Source: JBECKR01 sp040235415 (GTDB taxonomy: Bacteria > Acidobacteriota > Polarisedimenticolia > Polarisedimenticolales > Polarisedimenticolaceae). From it: 16,790 nt of DNA. Positions 6,740 through 12,946 of this stretch are shown piece after piece (the first letter of the stretch is position 1; each line of letters begins with the position of its first letter). Position numbers and translations under genes: made by a program. Location of the stretch: assembly GCA_040235415.1 (NCBI GenBank), contig JBECKR010000015.1, positions 1 to 16,790 on the forward strand, given 5' to 3'. Under the pieces are notes generated by a model. It made no database searches. It was not told the origin of the DNA and saw only the letters and a list, made by a program, of their open reading frames with translations.

Positions 6740-8742
6740 GGCGCGTGCGTGGGGTCGCCGCGCTCGTGGCGGCGCTCGCGGTGACGGCGACCGCCCACGC
6801 CGGCTCGGCCCGCAAGGACGCGATCCCGCGCGATCACGTCCCGGCCTGGGCCCGCGAGGCCGCCGAGCGGACGGTCGGCCCCGTCGACGCCGCCCGCGCC
6901 GTGCTGCTCGAGGAGACCGTCGTCGAGCCGCTCGCCGACGGCGGGGTCCGCGTCATGCGGCGCGTCGCCGCGCGCATCCTGCGGCCGTCCGCGATGCACG
7001 AGGTCGGAACGTTCGCCGTCCGGTACCGCACCGGGGACGACGTCGTCTCGCTCGACGCCTGGACGCTCCTGCCGGACGGGACCGCCCGGAAGGCGCTGAC
7101 GGGCGAGGGCCAGGAAGACGTTTCGGACCTGCCGTACGTCCCGGGCGCGTCGGTGTTCGAGGATTCGCGCCTGCGGGCGGTCGTGGCGCCGGGCGTCGCC
7201 GTCGGCGCCGTCGTGGCCTTCGAGTCCGAGGTCGTCGAGCGCCTCGACCTCGGCGCCGAGTCGATGCTGTTCGGGGAGATCGACGCCCCGACCGCGCTGT
7301 CGCGTCTCGTCCTGCGGGTGCCCGAGGGCTGGGGCCTCGCGAGCGAGGGCTACCGCGCCGAAAGCCTGTCGACGGAGCGGACGCCGACGTCGCTCACCGT
7401 GACCGGGCGCGACCTCGCGACCCAGCCGGCCGAGCCGATGCCGCCGCCGAAGTCGGAGCGGTTGCCGGAGGTCTGGGTGCGGTGGTGGAGCCCCGACGGG
7501 AGCCGGGGGTTCGCGGACTGGAACGCCGTCGCGCGCTGGACCGGCGGACTCGCGGACGCCGCGCTCGGGGATCCCGGACCCGCGGCGGAGACCTCGAAGC
7601 GGCTGCGGCCGGCGTCGCCGGACGCGCTCCCGGCCGCGCTCGAGCGCGCGTTCGAGCACGTCGCCCGCGACGTGCGCTACGTCTCGATCCAGATCGGCAT
7701 CGGCGGCTATCGGCCGCACACTCCGGCGAGCGTCGAGGCCGCCGCCTACGGAGACTGCAAGGACAAGGCGACGCTCCTGCGGGCGCTCGTTCGTCCCTGG
7801 GGGATCGACACGCGGTACGTGCTCGTGCGGACCCGTGACCTCGGGCGGCTCCGGAAGGAGGTGCCGACCCCGGGGATGTTCGATCACGTCGTCGCCGGCG
7901 TGGTCCTGCCCGACGGCGTGGACGCGGACCTCTGGCCGGCGCTCGACCTCCCGGGAGTCGGCCGCCTCCTGATTCTCGACGGCACCGACCGCGACGGCTA
8001 CGTCGGGAGCCTGCCGTCGATGGACCAGGGCGCCGACGCGCTCGTCGTCGGGCCCGACGGCGGCGTTCTCGTGACGCTCCCGTCGCGGCCGCCCCAGGAC
8101 GCCCGGCTCGGGCGCCGCGTCAGCCTCGAGGTCGCCGGGGACGGCACGGTCGCCTCGGCGACGATCGTCGACACCTGGGAGGGCGGCGCCGCCCCGTGGG
8201 CGCGGGAGCGTTTCGCGGGGCTCGCCCCCGACGAGCGCGACGCCGCCCTGGCCCGTTCGTTCCAGGACTGCCTTCCCGGCGCGACCGTCTCCGACTACCG
8301 CGTCGAGGGGCTCGACCGAACCGAGGGTCCGATCGTCGAGACCGTGCGTCTGCGGGGAGGCCGCGCCGGAAAGCGGGTCTCGACGATGCTGATCCTGCAG
8401 CCCGGCCGGTGCGCCGCGACGATCGTCCCGGAGCGGCTTCCCCCCCCGCCCCGCCGCTGGGACTTGTGGCTCAGCGGCTCGCCGGCGACCTCGATCGACG
8501 AGGTCCGCGTCACCGTCCCCGACGGCTGGATCCCGGAGGAGATTCCGGGTCCCGCCGAGATCGCGACTCCGGAGATCGCGGCCTCGAGCGCGTGGAGGTT
8601 CGAGAACGGCGTGCTGACCTACCGCCGCGAGAGCCGCGTGCTCGAGACCGAGATCCCGAGCGCGCGCTATCCGGCGTACCACGACGCCGCGGCGGCGATC
8701 CGCGGCGACGCCTCGCAGGGGATCGTGCTGGTTCGCCGCTGA
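6736..8742 (+). CDS. Exported DUF3857 / transglutaminase-like protein with intact Cys-His-Asp triad
   Basis: The GTG start at 6736 overlaps the TGA of the upstream gene as GTGA, a translational-coupling arrangement; a second in-frame GTG at 6745 is an alternative. The 668-residue product starts with a signal peptide (RGVAALVAALAVTATAHA, probable cut after AHA). Residues to about 250 fit DUF3857. The transglutaminase-like core follows, with C341 in YGDCKDKATLLRAL, H384 in FDHVVAGV and D415 in LILDGTDRDGY, the expected order and spacing of a papain-like triad. A beta-rich C-terminal region ends at LVRR. Family members are mostly uncharacterised; a protease, peptidase or crosslinking role in the periplasm or outside the cell is possible, and the reaction cannot be named. 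It follows the degenerate paralogue in one operon, so the two are probably made in equal amounts and may act together. The stop at 8740-8742 directly abuts the stop of the convergent AraC-type gene. Confidence 0.87.
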   Translation: MRRVRGVAALVAALAVTATAHAGSARKDAIPRDHVPAWAREAAERTVGPVDAARAVLLEETVVEPLADGGVRVMRRVAARILRPSAMHEVGTFAVRYRTGDDVVSLDAWTLLPDGTARKALTGEGQEDVSDLPYVPGASVFEDSRLRAVVAPGVAVGAVVAFESEVVERLDLGAESMLFGEIDAPTALSRLVLRVPEGWGLASEGYRAESLSTERTPTSLTVTGRDLATQPAEPMPPPKSERLPEVWVRWWSPDGSRGFADWNAVARWTGGLADAALGDPGPAAETSKRLRPASPDALPAALERAFEHVARDVRYVSIQIGIGGYRPHTPASVEAAAYGDCKDKATLLRALVRPWGIDTRYVLVRTRDLGRLRKEVPTPGMFDHVVAGVVLPDGVDADLWPALDLPGVGRLLILDGTDRDGYVGSLPSMDQGADALVVGPDGGVLVTLPSRPPQDARLGRRVSLEVAGDGTVASATIVDTWEGGAAPWARERFAGLAPDERDAALARSFQDCLPGATVSDYRVEGLDRTEGPIVETVRLRGGRAGKRVSTMLILQPGRCAATIVPERLPPPPRRWDLWLSGSPATSIDEVRVTVPDGWIPEEIPGPAEIATPEIAASSAWRFENGVLTYRRESRVLETEIPSARYPAYHDAAAAIRGDASQGIVLVRR

Positions 8743-8745
8743 TCA
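8740..8745. other. Abutting stop codons of convergent genes forming the palindrome TGATCA
   Basis: The plus-strand DUF3857 gene ends with TGA at 8740-8742 and the minus-strand regulator ends with TGA (TCA on the plus strand) at 8743-8745. No base lies between the genes, so any terminator for either must lie in the other's coding sequence. A 5-bp stem (GAGCC 8753-8757, GGCTC 8763-8767) sits just inside the regulator's 3' end, but it is short and lacks a U-tract. Confidence 0.9.
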
Positions 8746-9558
8746 GCCCGAGGAGCCGGTCAGGCTCGACGGCACCCGCCCGTAGCGGCGGCGGAACGCC
8801 GCGGTGAAGTGGCTGTGGCTGCTGAACCCGACTTCGAGCGCCAGCTCGCTCAGTCGGCGCCCGCGGCGCGGCAGATCCTCGAGCGCCGCCCGCAGCCGCA
8901 GGTCGGTCAGCCGGCCGTGGATCGTGTCGCCGGTGACGCTTCGAAACGTGCGGCAGAGATGGAACGGCGAGACCCCGACCCGGTCCGCGAGACCGGCGAC
9001 CGTCACCCGCTCGCGGAACGCCGTCGCCAGGACCGCCTCGGCCTCGGCGGCGAGATACCGCGCGTTCTCCGACGCGCCGCGATCCGGCGCTCGGCCGCCC
9101 AGCGCCACCGCGGCGAGCAGGGCCAGCGCCGACTCGTCGATCCGGACCGCGTCTGCGGAGCGAACGGCCCCGAGCAGGGCGCGGTGGGCGAGATGCACGG
9201 CGGCCGAGCCCGCCACGACCCGTCGATCGAACGGGACGTCGGCGGCCCGCAGCACCGGTTCGGCGAACCCGAGGACCGTGCAGCGATCGCCTCCCTCCGC
9301 GGGATGGTCCACGGTGTAGGTCTCGCCGGCCGCGAACAGCACGACCCGCGTCGGGTCCGCGACGTGGCGGCCCGCGCGGTCCCGCCGGACGAACGCCCCG
9401 CGCCTCGGCAGGACCACGGCCCACGCCGGCGACACCTCCTCGTCCCGCCCGCGGCCGTGCGGCGCGGAGCAGCGGTAGTCGTCGATCGCGACGAGGTCGC
9501 CGCGGTGCAGCCGGGATCGGACGTGGGACACGGGACCTCCTGCGCCGGATCCGTCCAT
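8743..9558 (-). CDS. AraC-family transcriptional regulator
   Basis: The product is 271 residues from the ATG at 9558 (GGAGG lies only 3 nt upstream); a GTG at 9531 with AGGAGGT 3 nt before it would shorten the protein by nine residues. The C-terminal 88 residues (184-271) are a two-helix-turn-helix AraC DNA-binding domain: VAGLADRVGVSPFHLCRTF for the first unit and LSELALEVGFSSHSHFTAAF for the second, then the typical FRRRYGRVPSSL ending. The N-terminal half (residues 1 to about 150) reads like a cupin-type ligand-sensing domain, with a pattern near VVLFAAGETYTVDHP followed by GGDRCTVLGF. The effector is unknown. It is divergent from the VOC gene across 171 bp, the usual arrangement for a regulator and its target, and convergent with the DUF3857 operon. 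Control of the VOC gene and of itself is an inference. Confidence 0.92.
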   Translation of the reverse strand: MDGSGAGGPVSHVRSRLHRGDLVAIDDYRCSAPHGRGRDEEVSPAWAVVLPRRGAFVRRDRAGRHVADPTRVVLFAAGETYTVDHPAEGGDRCTVLGFAEPVLRAADVPFDRRVVAGSAAVHLAHRALLGAVRSADAVRIDESALALLAAVALGGRAPDRGASENARYLAAEAEAVLATAFRERVTVAGLADRVGVSPFHLCRTFRSVTGDTIHGRLTDLRLRAALEDLPRRGRRLSELALEVGFSSHSHFTAAFRRRYGRVPSSLTGSSG

Positions 9559-9621
9559 TGTCCTCCGTCCGCGGCTTCGCGGGCTATCACGTTGTTGCTC
9601 GCCGGAACGTTCCCCTCGGAG

Positions 9622-9662
9622 CACGATCCCGACAGCGCGGCCGTCCGCGAGAGCGGATCGTG
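9622..9662. promoter_or_regulatory. Nested inverted repeat between araC-type and VOC genes
   Basis: CACGATCC (9622-9629) and GGATCGTG (9655-9662) form a perfect 8-bp inverted repeat. Inside it CGCGG (9636-9640) and CCGCG (9645-9649) form a second 5-bp stem around a CCGT loop. Together they could make one interrupted hairpin in RNA or a paired binding site in DNA. It lies roughly in the middle of the 171-bp divergent region (9559-9729), where a shared operator is expected. I see no convincing -10/-35 pair here for either gene. Confidence 0.4.
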
Positions 9663-9729
9663 GGACGGACCGGACGGCGCCGACCCTCGGCCTCGGGGGC
9701 ACGACCGGACCCGGACGGAGGATCGAGCG

Positions 9730-10095
9730 ATGATCGACCACGTTTCCCTGCAGGTCTCCGACCTCGCGCGCGCCCGGACGTTCTGGAGCGGGGCGCTCGC
9801 GCCCCTGGGCTACGCGGCGGTCGGCGAAGGCGACGAGACGTCGTGGGGCGTCGGGTCGAGCGGAGGCGCCACGGTGTGGCTCGGCGCCGGGCGCCCGCAG
9901 AAGCCGGCCGTGCACGTCGCGTTCCGCGCGGCGACCCGCGCGGAGGTCGACGCGTTCCACGCCGCGGCGCTCGCGGCGGGAGGGCGGGACAACGGCCGGC
10001 CCGGACTGCGCGAGCACTACGGCCCGACGTACTACGCCGCGTTCGCCCTCGATCCGGACGGCAACAACGTCGAGGCGGTCTGCCTCAGCGCGTAG
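9730..10095 (+). CDS. VOC-family (glyoxalase/bleomycin-resistance fold) protein
   Basis: This is a small cytoplasmic protein of 121 residues, the normal size for a one-domain VOC protein. The start is the ATG at 9730 with GGAGG 8 nt upstream. The opening MIDHVSLQVSDLARARTFW and the closing DPDGNNVEAVC are typical of the fold, which has two beta-alpha-beta-beta-beta modules. H4, H62 (in AVHVAF) and E115 sit where VOC enzymes hold their metal ion, so metal-dependent activity is possible; dimerisation would be needed to complete the site. Members act as glyoxalases, extradiol dioxygenases, fosfomycin or other small-molecule modifying enzymes, and sequence alone does not choose among them. It faces away from the AraC-type regulator, its likely controller. 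Its 3' end overlaps the kinase gene tail-to-tail by 11 bp (10085-10095). Confidence 0.92.
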   Translation: MIDHVSLQVSDLARARTFWSGALAPLGYAAVGEGDETSWGVGSSGGATVWLGAGRPQKPAVHVAFRAATRAEVDAFHAAALAAGGRDNGRPGLREHYGPTYYAAFALDPDGNNVEAVCLSA

Positions 10096-12877
10096 CGTCG
10101 CGCGCCGCCGGGCCCAGCTTCGCGAGGCGCTCGGCAGCGGCCCGGGTCCGCGGATCGTCGGCCCCCTTGTCCTCGAGCAGGAAGGCGTGGGCGGCGGCGA
10201 GGTGCGGCTCGGCCTGCCCGGGCTTCCCGAGATCCAGGAGGCAGCCGCCGAGCAGGCTCTCGGCCTCGGCGACCCAGGCCTCGGTCGGGGCCATCGCGTT
10301 CCAGGCCGCGATCCCCTTCTCGAACTGCGGGACCGCCGCGGAGCACTTGCCGCGGATCACCAAGAGCTCGGCGTACTGGATGTACGACGCCGCGGCGCCG
10401 ACGTCCCCGCCGAGGCGGTCGTGGATCGCCGCGGCCTCGGCGAACAGCGTCTCGGCCCGGGCCAGGTTCCCGCGCTTCTGCTCGACCGCGGCGAGGTTCT
10501 TGACCGCGACGGCGAGATCGGGGCTGTCCGGACCGAGCGTCTTGCGCTGGATCTCGATCGCGCGCTCGTACAGCGGCACCGCCTCGTCGTAGCGCTTCTC
10601 GACCTGGTACAGGAACGCGAGGTTGTGGAGGCTGTTCGCGACGTCCGGGTGGCCGGGCCCGAGCAGCCGCTCGCGCATCGCGAGCGCCTCTTTCTGGAGC
10701 TTCTCCGCGTCGTCGAGCTTGCCGAGGTCGATCAGGAGCAGCGAGAGGTTGTTGAGGCTGATCGCGACGTCGGGATGCTCGCCCTGGACCTTGCGGTTGA
10801 TCTCGAGCGCCTCGCGCAGGAGCTTCTCGGCCTCCTCGTTCTTGAGCTCCAAATGCAGCACCTGACCGAGGTTGTTCATGGCGTGCACGACGTCGGGGTG
10901 GTCGCGGCCGTGGATCCGGATCGTCGCCTCGAGCGTCTTTCGCAGCAGGCTCTCGGCACCGGCCAAGTCGCCCGAGAACGACAGCAGGTTCGCGAGGCTG
11001 TCCTGGACGGTGAGGGTCTCGGGCGCGTCGGGACCGTGCGCGCGGGTCGCGAGCTCGAGGGCCTCCCCGAGGGCGGTCCGGGCCTCGTCGTAGCGGCCGA
11101 GCGTGCTCAGCATCCGCCCGAGCTGGTTCAGGGAGCCGCCGAGCTCCGAGGCGCGGCTCTCGGCGTGCGCGCGATCGAGCGCGATCGACTCGCGCAGGAG
11201 CTTGTCCGCCTCGTCGTAGCGCGCCTCGCCCTCGAGCACGGCCGCGAGTGTCTGAAGGCTGCGGGCGAGCGCGGCGTCGTCGTCCGGGTCCTGCCGGCGG
11301 ATCGCGACCGCTTCCCGGGCGAGGCCCTCGGCGCGGTCGAAGAGCCCGAGCTTCGTGTACACCCGTGCGATCGTCCCGAGGAGCGTCCCCCGGAGCTTGG
11401 GGGCGTCGCGGAGCTCGCCGCGGATCCGATCGGCGCCTCGATCGAGGATCTCCTTCGCCGTCACCGATCGCCCGCGCGCCTCCGACGGGTCCGAGACGTC
11501 GAACAGGTCCACGAGGAACTCGGTGACGCGCTCGGCGCGCTGCCGCTCGAGCCGTGCGGCGTCGCGCTGCCGGGCGATGCGCGCCGCCTGAACCGCCATC
11601 GTGACGCCGAACGCCAGGAGCGTCACGATCGCGACCGCCGCCGTCGCGACACCGAAGCGGTGGCGCCGCACGAACTTCCCGGCGCGGTAGGACCAGGTGT
11701 CGCCCCGGGCGATCACCGGGAGGCCGTCGAGGTGCCGGCGGATCTCCTCGGCGAGCTGTCCCGCCGAGGCGTAGCGGCGCGCCGGCTCCTTCCGCAGGCA
11801 GGTCAGCACGATGTTGTCGAGGTCGCCCGCGAGGCTTCGGCGCAGCCGGTCCGGATCGGTCGCCCGGTCGCGGGAGACGTCGCCCGGCGCGATCCGCAGC
11901 GGCGCGCCCCCGTCGCGCCCCGGCCGCTCCTCGACCCGCGCCACCGCGGCGCTCGGCGGCTCGGGCTCCGTTTCGCAGACCTTGCGCTCGATCTCGCTCG
12001 CCGTCCACGTGATGATGCGGTACGGCAGGTGGCCGGCGAGCAGCTGGTACAGCACGACGCCGAGCGCGTAGACGTCGCTCGAGGTCGTCACCGTCTCGCC
12101 GCGGACCTGCTCGGGGCTCGCGTACTGCGGCGTCATCAGCCGCTCGGCGGTTCCGGTCTCGGCGACGGTATGGGGCACGCTCGTGGGATCGAGCAGCTTC
12201 GCGATGCCGAAATCGAGGAGCTTCGGGGTGCCGTCCGGCGTGACCAGGATGTTCGCCGGCTTGAGGTCGCGGTGTACCACGAGGTTCTGGTGTGCGTACT
12301 GCACCGCGGCGCAGACCTTCTCGAACAGCTCGAGCCGGCGCCGCACCGAAAGGTGCAGGCGATCGCAGTACGCGTCGATCGGCTCGCCGGCGACGTACTC
12401 CATCACGAAGAACGGATGCCCTTCCTCGTCGGTCCCGCCGTCGAGCAGACGCGCGATGTTGGGGTGGTCGAGGCTCGCGAGGATCTGCCGCTCGCTCCGG
12501 AACCGGACCAGGATCTCCGGAGTCGCCGGGCCGGACCTCAGACGCTTGATCGCGACCTGCTTGTGGTAGGCGTCGTCCGCGCGCACCGCGAGGTGGACGG
12601 TGCCCATCCCGCCGCGGCCGAGCACGCTCACGACCTCGTAGGCGCCGATCCGACGCCCCGCCGACACCGGGACGTCGAGCGTCCCGACCGCCCCCGCGAG
12701 GACGCCGTCGAGCGCCGCCGCCGCTCCGGTGTCCGCCGTGATCAGGCGCTCGACCTCGAGCCGCAAGCGGGCGTCTCCCGCGCAGGCCTCGTCGAGATAG
12801 CGCGCGCGCGCCTCGGGCTCGAGACCGACCGCCCGCTCGAATACGCGCGCCACGAGCCCGAATCGTTCCGGATCCAT
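10085..12877 (-). CDS. Transmembrane Ser/Thr protein kinase with TPR sensor domain
   Basis: The product is 930 residues from the ATG at 12877 with GGAGAGG upstream; a GTG one codon earlier is also possible. Residues 1-60 are a helical leader (MDPERFGLVARVFERAVGLE... YLDEACAGD) common before acidobacterial and planctomycete kinases. The Hanks-type kinase domain runs from about 80 to 360: GRGGMG loop 87-92, VAIK lysine K111, HRDLKPAN with catalytic D204, DFG with D222, then TPQYASPEQ. All key residues are present, so it should be active. One membrane segment lies at about 408-432 (ATAAVAIVTLLAFGVTMAV). From about 460 to the end is a long array of TPR units with recurring NNLGQVLH, LNNLSLLL and HNLAFLY cores, a kinesin-light-chain-like pattern for protein binding. 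It probably phosphorylates unknown targets in response to a protein partner. It lies 69 bp downstream of ppc on the same strand and converges with the VOC gene. Confidence 0.94.
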   Translation of the reverse strand: MDPERFGLVARVFERAVGLEPEARARYLDEACAGDARLRLEVERLITADTGAAAALDGVLAGAVGTLDVPVSAGRRIGAYEVVSVLGRGGMGTVHLAVRADDAYHKQVAIKRLRSGPATPEILVRFRSERQILASLDHPNIARLLDGGTDEEGHPFFVMEYVAGEPIDAYCDRLHLSVRRRLELFEKVCAAVQYAHQNLVVHRDLKPANILVTPDGTPKLLDFGIAKLLDPTSVPHTVAETGTAERLMTPQYASPEQVRGETVTTSSDVYALGVVLYQLLAGHLPYRIITWTASEIERKVCETEPEPPSAAVARVEERPGRDGGAPLRIAPGDVSRDRATDPDRLRRSLAGDLDNIVLTCLRKEPARRYASAGQLAEEIRRHLDGLPVIARGDTWSYRAGKFVRRHRFGVATAAVAIVTLLAFGVTMAVQAARIARQRDAARLERQRAERVTEFLVDLFDVSDPSEARGRSVTAKEILDRGADRIRGELRDAPKLRGTLLGTIARVYTKLGLFDRAEGLAREAVAIRRQDPDDDAALARSLQTLAAVLEGEARYDEADKLLRESIALDRAHAESRASELGGSLNQLGRMLSTLGRYDEARTALGEALELATRAHGPDAPETLTVQDSLANLLSFSGDLAGAESLLRKTLEATIRIHGRDHPDVVHAMNNLGQVLHLELKNEEAEKLLREALEINRKVQGEHPDVAISLNNLSLLLIDLGKLDDAEKLQKEALAMRERLLGPGHPDVANSLHNLAFLYQVEKRYDEAVPLYERAIEIQRKTLGPDSPDLAVAVKNLAAVEQKRGNLARAETLFAEAAAIHDRLGGDVGAAASYIQYAELLVIRGKCSAAVPQFEKGIAAWNAMAPTEAWVAEAESLLGGCLLDLGKPGQAEPHLAAAHAFLLEDKGADDPRTRAAAERLAKLGPAARDATR

Positions 12878-12946
12878 CACGCCCTCTCCGCCCCGCCGGG
12901 GAGTCCCGCGATTGTGCCATACCCCGCGTCGCGGGCGGACGAGGGC
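12878..12946 (-). promoter_or_regulatory. ppc-kinase intergenic segment with weak promoter and hairpin signals
   Basis: Read on the minus strand, CACAAT (12916 to 12911) matches a -10 box at four of six positions and lies 33 nt before the kinase ATG, but no -35 box is evident. A short stem CCCGC/GCGGG (12923-12927 and 12931-12935, loop GTC) follows the ppc stop and could slow read-through; it has no U-tract. A second small stem CCCCG/CGGGG (12891-12901) lies just before the kinase ribosome site. These hints fit partial read-through plus a kinase promoter, and none is strong. Confidence 0.25.

Noticed and set aside
6583..8682. Long minus-strand open frame opposite the active DUF3857 gene
   Set aside because: Same antisense-shadow character; no start signal and no recognisable domain.
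9529..9531. GTG start for the AraC-type regulator
   Set aside because: Not excluded; it has AGGAGGT just upstream. I kept the ATG at 9558 as the annotated start because it also has a GGAGG, and the difference is only nine residues.
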